A stretch of 64,000 nt of DNA from assembly GCA_036346375.1 (NCBI GenBank), contig CM070515.1, positions 11,988,423 through 12,052,422 of the forward strand, read 5' to 3'. A program made the position numbers and the translations under genes. Below are positions 1-11,398 of this stretch, piece after piece. The DNA is from Guadua angustifolia (Eukaryota; Streptophyta; Magnoliopsida; Poales; Poaceae). The notes beneath the pieces were generated by a model. The model worked only from the letters and a program-made list of their open reading frames with translations. It was not told the DNA's origin and did not search any database. Position 1 is the stretch's first letter. Each line of letters begins with the position of its first letter.

Positions 1-83
1 GCCCATTGCCCAACGACGATTCACAGATTTTGGGAGAAGCGAAGCAAAGGGAAGGAGGGAGGGAGGAGGGCGTGGTTGCTTAC

Positions 84-344
84 TCGGTAGCCGTAGTAGT
101 TCCTGTAGTTGCCGTAGATGAACACCTCTTTCTTCTTCCGCTTCTGCTCTTTACCTCCGTCGCCGCCGGCCCCCAGCCCATTGTTCTGTTTCCTCTTCGC
201 GTCTCCTCTGGCCCCCTTCGTCGCGGACGGAGGGGGCGCCGCATCCTCCGGCCCCGTAGCGGCGGCCATGCTCTGAGAAGGGCTGTCTCTTTTCGCGGCG
301 GCCGCCGCCGTTGTATTCGAGGGGGAAAGTTTCGCGGCGGCCAC
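84..344 (-). CDS. First exon of probable RNA methyltransferase (BCDIN3/MePCE homologue), 5' partial gene
   Basis: Eighty-seven codons are visible, from ATG at 344 to a GT donor (gtaagc read on the minus strand, 83-78). The N-terminus is Ala/Ser-rich, then a basic KRKKK stretch leads into FIYGNYRNYYGYR just before the splice site. That Gly-Asn-Tyr-x-Asn-Tyr-Tyr-Gly-Tyr-Arg run is the signature just upstream of the SAM-binding domain in plant homologues of the 7SK snRNA methylphosphate capping enzyme (BCDIN3 family). Family members methylate the 5' gamma phosphate of small nuclear RNAs. The catalytic domain would lie left of position 1 and is not visible. Exon phase is 0. The family call rests on this short motif and the basic N-terminus, so it is good but not certain. 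Confidence 0.72.
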
Positions 345-885
345 GTCTTGCTGCAGCGGAGAGAACGAGATAGATAGATAGAGATTTTAATGGAGAGATA
401 AAATATTTTTAAAAATATTTTTAAAAAAAGAAACAAAAACGTCTAAAAAGTTTTTAACATCTAAAAATATATAATTTTTTTAGAAAAATCATTATTTAGG
501 AAAATAACTTTTTTTTAAAAACTACTGTAGCAATAATTATCTTTGTACAGTGTGTTTCTATAGTGAAACATGTGGCGGAACTATCTCTGTTCAGTGTGTT
601 TCTACAGTGAACAGGGATACGTGGCAGGAAGGTTGGCTAGTTATCGTATCTCCTCAAAAATAATAAGTTATATATAGATTGGAACATTGGAATTTATTTC
701 TAATATATAATGAAAAAATTCCGGTGTTCTAAATATGTCGTATGTTTCTATGACGTATAGTATTTTGTCTATACTAGTTATGCAGCGGTACTATCGATTG
801 GTTTTTATACGAAACATTTCGAACCAGGACATGCGCTGCATGTAGGCATTGTAGGGTACTGCAGATGCTCGTCAGTGCGGCGGCG
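345..885. other. AT-rich upstream region of the capping-enzyme gene
   Basis: No coding potential is seen. There is a TAGA tetranucleotide run near 370-382 and a short imperfect direct repeat of about 20 bp (cagtgtgtttctayagtgaa) near 547-566 and 590-609, followed by similar 'gtggc' contexts. It probably holds the promoter of the minus-strand gene ending at 344, but no element can be named. Confidence 0.4.
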
Positions 886-1610
886 CGGCGGTGGTCTACG
901 AGGGCGGCGAGCTCTTCGACCGCATCGTCGCGCGCGGCCACTACTCCGAGCGCGCCGCCGGCCGCCAACATCTTCCGCAGTCCGCAGTCCGCACCATCGT
1001 CGACGTCGTCCAGGTAAACCATCATAAATGCATGCAAACGCAAATCACAATCGACAACCCATCGATACCAAATTGCTCTCCCATATGTCGATGTTGCAAC
1101 AAAATTAACTTCGATTCGGTGCAGCTGTGCCGTTCGAACGGGGTGATACACATTGATCTGAAGCCGGAGAACTTGTTGTTAGTCCAATCATCTCAGGCCC
1201 TCAAACCAAGCACCCCGTTCTTCTAATCCGTGACGAATCGGCGCTCTCATCGCCCTTCTGATCTGTAGACGATCGCTTCACCGAGGTTGTCGGAAGCGCA
1301 TACCACATGGCTTCCAAGGTTTTGAAGCGAGGCTACGGCGTCATCATCTACATCCTTCTCTTCTCTGTGGTGTCCCTCCCTTCTGGGGAGGTACATGCAT
1401 CGCTCTTTCCTTTAGTGATCTCGCCGCAGGGAATAATTCGATCTCGGTGCCGGCGTTGATCTGAACAGTTAATGTGCAGATAACGACGAGAAGATCGCGC
1501 CGGCGATACTCTGCGGCGGCGTCGACTTCGACAGGGAGCCATGGCCCAGGGCGTCCGGCAACGCCAAGGACCCTGTCAGGAGGATGCTTGATCGATCCGG
1601 CTGACGGCGA
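886..1610 (+). pseudogene. Degenerate calcium-dependent protein kinase (CDPK/CPK) fragment
   Basis: Pieces of the CDPK kinase domain appear in order on the plus strand. They are EGGELFDRIVARGHYSERAA (about 899-960); IVDVVQ before a GT donor at 1014; SNGVIHIDLKPENLLL after an acceptor (1134-1185); FTEVVGSAYHMASKVLKRGY (about 1279-1335) running directly into IIYILL; and AILCGGVDFDREPWP with NAKDPVRRMLD (about 1500-1600). The HRD catalytic Arg is Ile, the APE-like motif reads ASK, the DFG loop and the DVWSAG segment are missing, and no N-terminus or EF hands are found. Loss of catalytic motifs plus internal deletions make this a pseudogene. In rice a CDPK gene lies close to biotin synthase (from memory), so it may be a relic of the same syntenic gene. 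Confidence 0.8.
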
Positions 1611-1996
1611 GACAAGTGCTTGGTAAATTAATGATCTTGCTCGAGCACTTCAATTCAATCAAAGATCATCCGCGATGTTAACACCGATCAGGTTCGGGTA
1701 CTCAAATGAATCAAAATTCTAAACAGCGCTGATGACGAAATCTGGGACGGACTGGAGGAACGGCTCGCTGCAGTGCTCGAGAGAGAATTTTAGCAGCCTC
1801 AGCCGGAGGCTGTGCAAAGAAACTTTGTGAAGCAAAAGGCGGCAGGAGGAGGAGGATGTAACATGACACGATCAACTTCCCTGTCGAAATGGATGAATTG
1901 AGAACTGTGGTCCATGTCGCATGTACGGTTGAGGCTCATCAGAGACAGCGAAATCCTTTTCGATCACCGGATACATAGAATTCCAAGATCAACTTA

Positions 1997-2299
1997 AGGG
2001 CTGTTTGGTTGTTTGGTTCCACCAGGGTAGGGCTCGTTGGAGTCTATTAATTAGTGTTTGGAATAATCGTTGTATCGTGTCGAGCAGAGCATCTATGCAT
2101 GCAAGATGACCATTTGGTTGCTCAACTCGGTTTTAGATTTAGAGACTCACGATTTTAAAACACTTTCATGATCAAAGCTCATGGAAATCGAGCTCAGATT
2201 TTCTTTTCTCTTTTGAAAGCCGCAGTATAGGCATTTGACATCCTAAAATTCAATCAAAAAATTTGTAATACGAGAAAACATAAGCAACCAAACATTCCC
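1997..2299. mobile_element. Tourist-like MITE with TTA target duplication
   Basis: Inverted ends AGGGCTGTTTGG and CCAAACATTCCC enclose about 300 bp of AT-rich non-coding DNA. TTA trinucleotides flank it at 1994-1996 and 2300-2302. TIRs starting GGG(C)xTGTTTGG with a 3 bp TTA/TAA duplication are typical of PIF/Harbinger-derived Tourist MITEs in grasses. Confidence 0.7.
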
Positions 2300-2819
2300 T
2301 TAGGTAAAAAAATTGAAAAACCACCAGTGAATGTACCAAGGGTAGGGCCGGAAAAAAAAAGCATGTGAGAGCTCAAATCAAAATTTATTCGATTACAGTA
2401 GTTAATAGACTCAAAATTGAAATGAGTTTATTTCGAGTGAAAAAAATTAATGAGGCTCAGCTCGATAGTAGCTGTTAGCTCGAATCTAAAATACCCACTT
2501 AAATGGTAAATGAAACGATTTTGCGTCGAACTATTTCAATTTAAAAGAAGCTCGCTAAACGTTGGATTTCTAAACGGAGTTCGACTTCAGAAGTAGGCTT
2601 AAGCGTTGGATTGTGGAAGCAAGCACTTTTTGGCTTTCTTGAGCGCAAATCGTGGTTGATTTTGGTTTTGTTCCCGGGTTTCAAATACCTTTTGCTTTAC
2701 AAGTAAGGAGAAAAAGAGAGTAGAAAAAACCCGAAGAAGGGAAGAAAATACAAAGCGCCTACAGGGCCGTCAACTGCAGAGGCCTAATCAACAAGCGCGA
2801 AAGCAATAGCTCAGAGTCT

Positions 2820-2990
2820 AGGTGACGAAATTTGCGCCAGGGATTCGCCACGACGTGCACCCGTCCTTGATTAGGTTGAAAACCTCGTTCACCGGTCGGA
2901 GGCGATCTTCGAAAATGCGCGGGTTCCTCCCTTTCCTGATTTGCCAGAAAGCGGAAAAGATGATGCTACTCATCGGGCTTTTGCTTGGCT
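2820..2990 (-). mobile_element. LINE (non-LTR retrotransposon) ORF2 C-terminal remnant
   Basis: On the minus strand an open frame of about 50 codons ends in TAG at 2819-2821. It contains WQIRKGRNPRIFEDR, followed by VFNLIKDG and WRIPGA. This matches the W-x-I-W-K-x-R-N-x-R-I-F motif at the C-terminus of reverse transcriptases of grass L1-type LINEs. Only the tail is left. The roughly 120 bp to its left (2700-2819) probably correspond to the LINE 3' UTR. Confidence 0.65.
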
Positions 2991-3283
2991 CATTTGCTAC
3001 GGCTTGCCGTCACCGTTCTGCCTTTTGAAGGCTTCATGAGTCTGACAGTTTTGTTTTTATGGTACTCTTTTGAATAAAATAAGCTCGAATTTGTACCCTT
3101 TGACGGTATTCTGAGCAATTTTAGAGTAGTTTTATTAGAATAAAAAAGAATAAGCGCAAAAAAATAACAGTAAAGCTTATACTTACTTCTTTTTTACTTC
3201 GATTCAATGTCAAAATTCTTGTCTACTAGTTTAGCAGGTCAAACATTTCTTGCGAATACTATAAAAGAGCAAAAAAAATGGAA

Positions 3284-3573
3284 CTAAGAGTTATTTTTCT
3301 CAAAAAATAGGAATAAAAAGAAAGATAAATACCTTTGCTTGTAAATTGTCAAAAACTTGCTTAAAATCTCTCTGATCAGGTTGACCAGAGGAAGAGGCCA
3401 GCGGTAAGTCCACTGGTCAGATAATCGCCCTTTCGGGTGGAACATTCTTGCTGGTCGACACCACCACTGTCTTCTCTGCAGAAGGGAGTTCATCAACCTC
3501 CATACAAACACAAGTTTTCGATAGTGGTAGCCGTCTTGACCACCTCAGTTATTGTCGTCGTCGGAGGACCAAC
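3284..3573 (-). other. Unassigned coding-like remnant, probably transposon derived
   Basis: The minus strand contains short translatable pieces (for example VDELPSAEKTVVVSTSKNVPPE over about 3435-3495) interrupted by stops. Their style resembles the Glu/Ser/Val-rich pieces in the neighbouring duplicated block (3574-3840 and 11399-11620). No family can be named. It lies just outside the left edge of the tandem duplication. Confidence 0.3.
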
Positions 3574-4349
3574 CTCCTCAGTGGTCGACGGATCTTGAGT
3601 TCTTGACCGACCAATGGTTTACCACCAGCAGCCGAGTAGTTTACCACCAGCAGCGGAAAGGTTTTCATCCTCAGCGCCAAATGGGTTTACCTGTCCACTG
3701 GTCGAAATGGCCTCTTCGGTTGAGTACAAGACATTTTCTTAACTTATCGTCCCTGGGACAGCCAGTCGGTCAGCCTCGGCACTAACCTGCGTAGCCACAT
3801 CCTGATCCACAAAGGGACCAGAAGCATTTGCCTAGGGGCTAAGAACAAATAACCCAAAATTTTAAAAAAAACAATTTCTAAAGATAAATACTCAGAATAG
3901 AAGATATACATACTTAGAAGATAAATACTCATAATAAAAGGTATACGCACACGTCCAGAAACGCCTACATACAAAAGATCCGTAGCATTCTAAAGGGCAA
4001 TAAATAAAGCTACCGCTCTCCGGCTTCACAAGTTGGTCAGGGTACGGAGTAGAAACCCGCCACATGAACACACCTATTCATTCATAACTAATATTTACGA
4101 CAGACAGGCTTGCGGGCAAACGACTACCACTTGCGCCCCCCGTTTTTGACAGTCCGCTCCACCTCCAATCCACCATTGCTGCAATCTACATAAAACAACG
4201 ACCATCAATGCCTCTCTGTACACCATTGCATCTGTTGGAAGCTCTGCTTTGCAGTTGCAGTATCGAATGCAGGATCAGACGTATACGCACCCCGCCTCTT
4301 CTCATGAGCTTTGAGCTTCTTGGGGCACCACCTTTCAGCTGTTTTCTAT

Positions 4350-7300
4350 CTAGTACCTACGCTTTTCGCAGGCGTTGCATGCATCCACCGAAGAGGGGTT
4401 TATAAATGTGCAACGCTCGCAAGGCCAACCATCATCCGAGTGGCCAGAAGATGTTCTAGCGAGCTGCTTCTTCACCGATTTGCCTTTAGTGCTTGCTTTC
4501 TTCGAGTTGGTGGTGTTGCTTGAGGTAGCAGCCTGGCCAGTAGAGCGGACATCCTCCAACCCATCTTCCAATGCTTGAACAAGGTTCTCAAAGTAATTCT
4601 GAGTTACACTGCAGTGAAAATTTAGCATAGTCATCATAATCGTAAGCAAAGCTCAGAGAACAATACAGAATAACCATAGGAAGCTGCTAGCCATTTATGA
4701 ACAGGGCATCCGCATGTGTTTCTATGATACCGGAAATGCACAAACATGGTAGACAAAAAATATTTTCACGGCATCGTGCAACTAGCAAAATCAAAAGCAG
4801 CAAGATCCTCTGTAGTCAATCAGGAAAGGGCATGCCACATAACTGAAACATCAATCCAAGTGCTTTTCTGAACCACCACTTTGGTTGATTTTGACTTTGA
4901 CTATGTTATCCGATAGACTAATACTAAATCATTGCCAAGAGAATTAATGGGATAAGTGCTGAGACCATGCAAACTAGGCATAGTTCAACTTTCAAGGAGA
5001 CAATGTGCTCACGACAGATTAGAATTAAGAAAAATTCAAGGACCAAAGCTACCGCACAGTTGACTAAAAGTATGTGGAGCAAATGTGCAACAAAAAAAAA
5101 TGATATGATGACTGTAATACCTTGTCAGCCCAGCAAGCTTCACCCGGAAATCACCAAATTCAGCCAATGAAGGCGGAGATTCGTTACTATCAGGTTTCAG
5201 TGAAGGCAAAAATGCTAGCAGGTCTTTCTCAGCACATTGATGAAGACGCTCCAAGCCAGACTCAGCTTCACCTATAAAAGATTTAGGATTTATATATGAT
5301 CCATGATTTTTTGCAAGCACATGATAAACCTTAGGATATACTTTTGCAATGCAATAAAATAACAACCTTGCAGGTACAAAGAAATCACTCTTGACCTTAT
5401 CATCTAGATAATAGCCATATGCATATGTCCATTTCAGCACTCGCCTGCATTCTATAATCTGCCATACAGTGCAGTGCATGCATCGGATTTAGGAAGATTT
5501 GAAAAATATGAAGCCCATTTAGACCATAACATAAAGCTATGATATCAAACCTGTGACCAAGCTTCAATTATGAACTTTAGTTGGGTCTCTGGTATACCAA
5601 AAACATCAGTTAACTTTGCAAGCTGTAGCACATAGAAGAGAGATAGAGAATTAGCACCATCCAAGTCCAAAACAGGTAAGGATGGCAAACAGAAAAAACT
5701 TATATCTGGCATGCTAAATGCAGTACCCATGATATGATGTCAATGCTTACTTGTTCCTTTTCTGCCTTTTGCAGATCTGCTTGTGCCTTCTGCCTTGACT
5801 GTCAATATAGACAGTACATCAGCACAGAAACTTACTACAGTTGAAAATTTGGCATTCAACATAAGCATGCACAATACATAGAGAATTATAGGCCAATCAG
5901 GCATAGAAAAATATTTTGAACTGTCTTAACTTTTTGGTATTCATGATCTGATCAAATTATGTACAACATCGAAAGGAAAAAGAACATTTGGTTTTATTAG
6001 TATAATAGCAATGGACTTGGTTAGTACTCCAAATATACTCATGGATTCCAAACAAAGCTTCACCTAGTTGGCTTACATTTGACAGGAAAATAGATTCACT
6101 TAAGTCAATATTCTTCTAGGTATCACCAACACAATGCAGTCAATGTTCTTCAAGTAAGGCCAACACAATACTTGTACAGGTAAAAGAGAAAGGTTAGAAA
6201 ACGTAAAGGTTACTTGTGAGCATGAGAACGATGTAAGTTGCATTTGTGATAATTATAGAAACATTGAAACTCAGTCAGACATTAAATTTATGTATCTTGA
6301 ACATACTGTCTCATTAGATGCCCAACGCTCATAGTAATGCACATATCTCTCAAGTGAGTTTTAGCCCTTTCCTCCTTGCTTCAGTCTCATCATACTGCAA
6401 CGGAAGTGTAATAGTTAAGGAAACAAAAACACACTATGAATGAACTAGGCAATCAAACTATTCAGCAAACAACAGTAGACCTCTTAAATAAAACCCCAAT
6501 AGACATAAAACAAAATAGCATGCCCAAAACGAAAATTTGCATTTCCTCAACCAAACAAGAGCATGTAATTCAACTGAATCAATAATAAAATATACTAGAG
6601 GTCTATGAACAAATTTCTTCTACCAGTACAATGCAGATGCATACTGTCAAGGAAAAAACATACAACTCCTTCCTTCTTTGCTGATTCATAGCGATTGCAA
6701 GAATAAAAGCCACCAGTCCTCTCTCCATGTTCTGTCCATGCACCCAGGCATAACCTAAAATGTGCACATCAAATAAAAGATATGAAAACATGTACTGTGA
6801 GTTGTAAATCTTTCATCAAGAAATGGCAGTGGACTATACCAGCAGAACTCAAATTTACAAGGAGGGGTGCAAGTCATGTGCATGCATCCCTGGTTTTTCT
6901 CTATCGGCCGTTTGCATTTTGGGCAGGGCTTAGAATTAGCCAGAATCCTGAAACAGATCATCCATAACATAATAAACCATCAGATATGATTTGAAGCAAC
7001 ATAAAAAATTAAGATACAATTGGACATTTATGGGCTAAATCATAATGTTGATTACTTGATATACTATTCTAACAGCATCGTATCATATGCGAATGTTCCT
7101 GCTATATCAGCATAGCCAAGATCAGTTGAGTAAAGTCTTAATTCACTTGTGCCTAGTCCATTTTTTTTAAAGAAAAACATTAATTGATGAAAATTGGATC
7201 AATCCCAAGTGGTCAGCGTCCAATTAAAGCAAATCAAATGTCATAAAACTGACAGGATATTTTCATTGGTGACCACACATAGTACTTGACAATTGACATC

Positions 7301-9929
7301 ATTGTTCAGTGTAAAATATTGTGAGACAATGTAGCAGGCCCCTGTCTCATCTCTTAGAATTAGTGATGTTTGTAATTTTATTGTAATATTGCCCCTCCCA
7401 CTTCCAGGTCACCTCAAATTACACTGAAAGATGTCTTAAAACGTTTGATAGTTACAACTGCATAACATCTGAATATATGCGCAACAAATTTTAAGCACAG
7501 CATATTTCGCCGCCTCACTTATTGCCAGTAACCATATGGCCAATAAAATAACAGTTCCAAAATATTTAAAGTACGAAACAAATAAAAAATGGAAAATTTA
7601 AACATACATTGATTTGCTCCTCACAAAATCAAGGAACTTCTTATCTACACACTATCTGAATAAAACCTTGTGGTATCTTAGAATATTTAGGATGTAAAGA
7701 AGAAAACACATCAAATGCCACAATGTTGAGCCTGGAACAAACCAGTTCATATTTTCAGATTCTGCACTGTTCTTTAACATCCACTTAGAAACAGTCTCAC
7801 AGTTCACCGGTCGATGAGCCTCCTCTGTGCACTGCAAACATCAGAATAGTATTATTGAAGCCCTGCATATTTGATCACTAGAACCAATAAAAATAGAAGC
7901 ATCAATAACCTAAAAAATGGAACCAGCAATACTCACATTCCAGCAAAAGCTGAATTTGCAATTGCATGATACATCGTAGTTCCTGTCACTGAGAAATTCC
8001 ACTGCACATGTACAGTCGGGGGCTGGACACCATTTAGTCTGCAGGAAATGAGTAAGGTTATATAAAAGAATAACAGAAAAGAACATGTTTTCAGAATTTT
8101 CAATATTGTTACCAGTATAAACAAGAACAAACCAGGTCCAAAGATATGTGGGGCAGTGAAATTAGTCAGCTTGTTCAAACAAATTACCTTCTTGCTATCT
8201 TCCACATATGCACGCAAGACAAATCGTGCATATTTTTCTCTATCATCATCTTTAGCTAATTTATTAATCAACTCTTCAAGAACCATAGCACTACATGATG
8301 GATCAGGGCATCTCAATGACAAACATCCTGGACCATCACTTATTGCAGAACTAATATAGCCTGGAAAATTTAACTTATTTCATCAGAAGTTTATTTTTAT
8401 TTTAACAAGGAAGAAAGAGAACTGCAAAGAAGAAAGGAACAGTTATATTATCATGGTTGCCAGCATAAGCAAGATTAACATGCAACAATGCACCTGAAAG
8501 ATCCATATCACAAACTCAATTCTCCTAACAATCAATGAAACACAAAACAGGTTTGGGATAGCCAAGGCGAAACATGAAATCATTTTGTAACATGTATGCC
8601 ATGCACATACACGCGCATGCTTACCAACATCACCAACTACATGACAGATGAAACCATTCTGTAACATGTAAGTTATGCACAAAGAAGCAAAGAAATAGAC
8701 AGAGATGTGAGTGACCATACATGAGCACTGACAGTGGGACCATGCAAGTGTAGAAGGGAAATTTGCAAAAGGAAGCAAGTGAGAAAACACACACACACAC
8801 ACACGAGAGAGAGAGAGAGAGGGAGGGAGAGAGACCTTCCCAACATTCACGGCAATAAAAATGAGTACAACCAGCAGAATCCATCACATCAGAAGAATAC
8901 CCTTCAAAACATATTCCACAAGTTAGCTGCAACCAAAACAACCGTCAGAGATCAAGAAATGGTATACATATAGCCAGAGCATAAGGTTCAATCAGATATG
9001 ACCCGCAGCTGGCATGATGAAACAATAACATACAAATATTTCAATAAACAATAATTACCTTCCTAGAGTTCGAAAAATCAAATCCATTCAAAACTAAGCC
9101 AACAATATCACGGACTTTTTCTTCATTTGCGAACCATTCATCACTGAGTTTGCTGATGTTCCTGAATACAGAACTAAAACAGATTAACAGAGAACAAATA
9201 TAAATCTATAATGTTACTTCCAAATTCCAAGAGATCCAACTCAACTTAATCCAACCATCAAACAATAAGAAAATGCTACACTGTATTGCCTATAGACCAG
9301 TTTCCTATGGTGAACTTCATAAATTGCCAATACACAAAAAAGCATGTGCATTTCCTTTTGTAAAGCTCGGGAGTCAAAGAACAGAGAAATTTGATAAAAT
9401 CAAGTAATGGAAAGCACATTGCAACGGCAGCACATTTAAATTTTGATGCCTCGTGTCTAGATACATGCTGTATGGAAAATTGAAAAGCCACAAATACAAT
9501 TAGCACATGGTATATCCTATAATCATTCCTGGACAATATTTTGAGGGAACATTCGCAGGCTCTATCTAGAACTTCAATGATGCCTTTTCAAGACCAAACC
9601 AAGTGGGAAGCTTGCTGCAATCAACTCGAAAAATGGTAGAAAGTAAAAAACGAAATACAACTGTACGGTGCTATGTGTGAGATGTGCATAAAGGGGCCAT
9701 TTGTGAGGCCTGTGTACTGCAGAATACAATATAATTTCAAATGTTTTTAAGAGGGTACTGCCTTTAAAAAAAGGATATTTACCAAAGGACTGAGATAACA
9801 AACTGACCATTTGTAGTGATGAAGGAGGACACAAGCCTCTTCCTTTCGAATTGATAGTACTGTAGATACCTTACTTATATCTTCTTCTTGACGTTCACGT
9901 ATATCTTTTTCAGTTAAAACAATGTATCT
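4350..9929 (-). pseudogene. ARIADNE-type RBR E3 ubiquitin ligase, 5'-truncated and frameshifted copy
   Basis: Exons 2-15 of the gene at 12150-18775 are all recognisable: 9929-9808, 9161-9059, 8926-8836, 8360-8188, 8038-7937, 7831-7743, 6947-6840, 6754-6664, 6394-6307, 5798-5751, 5622-5551, 5458-5367, 5271-5121 and 4608-4350. Exon 1, carrying the start codon and acidic N-terminus, is absent because the duplication stops at 10723. Exon 10 has lost two single bases compared with the intact copy (GGG to GG near 6371, AAAAA to AAAA near 6358). Exon 13 has lost two bases (FFEYLQG becomes FFVPAR near 5376). These break the frame after RING2. The RBR cysteines and RanBP2-type zinc finger exons remain readable. 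It is most likely a young, promoterless pseudogene. A transcript started elsewhere could still make a truncated RBR protein. Confidence 0.9.
8788..8835. repeat. (CA)n(GA)n microsatellite in the ARI pseudogene intron
   Basis: A CA run followed by a GA run lies immediately next to the exon 4 splice donor (minus strand). The equivalent in the other copy, about 16588-16650, has a shorter CA and a longer GA run, showing slippage after the duplication. Confidence 0.85.
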
Positions 9930-10723
9930 CTGTCCATAGCAAACACAGCCCTCCTTCAGAGAAACTCAAGGAAACAAGATGACAGAAAAGAATAAAGCAA
10001 CATGAACGAAAACGGCAGAACACAACGCCAGCTTGTTAATCATAAAAGGAAAACACAAAACACATTTTCTGGGGAAAAAAATGGTCATTCTGTCGTGCTA
10101 TCATGATTTTGAAAACTGTTATTAGTGACTAATTCTTTACCTTCAAAACTGAAAGCTATCAGATTGGAGGCCTATTTTCAAGCATCTAAAGGTTAACATA
10201 TATCATAACTTGCTATGCCTGCTGGGTGTGTGCACAAGCGTGATCCACTAGCCACGCAGCCAGAGCCCACAGAAGCTGTGCATCACCGACCTAGGAGTAT
10301 GAATAGGCATAGACAACCCAACCTTCCATTACACAAACTGAACAATGACAACACTACAGATACCGCAAGCTTCAAGCACACATCTGCACCCACTAATCGA
10401 TATTCAATTATTCACCATGTATATAGCACCGATAGAGCAGACATCATTATGAGCACCGACAGCTACAAACCGTCGGAGCCTGCTCCAACAAGAGGCAGCA
10501 GAGAACTCACAATCCGATGTAAATTTCCGCACAAAAAAGGGGGCCAAATCCAGCACACGTCACAAGCACGCTGAACCCCTTATGAACCGATCTCCCCAGT
10601 GCTTCAGTATCAGACGAGATTACCAAAAGCCACCGCTCACCGGCCGCTACGCAACTGAGAGGTAACGCAAACGCTAGGAATTCCGGCAAAACATAGACAC
10701 CACAAAGCGCCGCCTCATCCACC

Positions 10724-11398
10724 ATTTAAAAATTATTTTCAAGATTTTATCAGATTTTCATTTTTCTCAAAATTCAAAAACTCCTATTCTTGATAGGAAA
10801 ATATATTAAATAAGTAGCTAAAATGCAAAAAAACTCATAAATACATAATTTGTTATTTTAAACATAATTCAACTAAGATTATAAATCTTGAGTCATTACA
10901 TGTAATTGTTATATACTTTTCTAGAGATATGATATCTAAGTATTATCAAACATTTAGTATGTTATGTGTTTGCTTCTATTTGTATCTCTGAGCAAAGATT
11001 ACCTTTATTTGTGTTTTAATCTATGTGTATGATGAACTAATCATATGTGTGAGATTAACTAAACCTTGTATAATTTTGTTTGCGATATGGTATCTAACTA
11101 TTGTCTAAGTGAATGAAAATGCTTATATTTGTTCAATTTTCAATAATATTTTGATCAAATCAATTAGTTATGTGTTTGTGTTGATTTTTTATGTACAATT
11201 TAAGGGGTTATCATGTTCCGATAAATATTCGAAACCGTATCCGATTCGATTCGTATTCGATCCGTATCCGTATTCAATACTATCCGTATCCGTATTCGTA
11301 TCTGAACTATCCGTATCCGTATCCGCATCCGAGAAAAAATATGAAAACAAATATGGTAAAGCTATTATCCGTCCGTATCCGATCCGTTTTCACCCCTA
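10724..11398. mobile_element. Junction insert ending in a hAT-like terminus
   Basis: This 675 bp AT-rich block separates the two duplicated copies and is unique in the window. Its right end (about 11222-11398) is a run of CCGTATCCGATT/CGTATTCG repeats finishing CCGTTTTCACCCCTA. Read outward this is TAGGGGTGAAAACGG, a terminus type with subterminal repeats that is common in grass hAT elements. The second copy of the duplication begins at the next base. No matching left terminus is found at 10724, so the element looks 5'-truncated. No transposase coding is seen. Confidence 0.6.

Larger units (their letters stand above)
3574..10723. repeat. Tandem segmental duplication, left copy (7.15 kb)
   Basis: This block is nearly identical, by line-by-line reading, to 11399-18541 in the same orientation. 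Homology begins at CTCCTCAG (3574) and ends at CATCCACC (10723). It contains a 3' flank with transposon-like remnants (3574-4140), the 3' UTR and exons 2-15 of an ARIADNE-type gene, and most of intron 1. It differs from the right copy by scattered substitutions and small indels, including coding frameshifts. Confidence 0.95.

Noticed and set aside
6..377. Plus-strand 123-codon frame at the window start
   Set aside because: Antisense of the capping-enzyme first exon; GC-rich exon shadows are expected and it has no domain.
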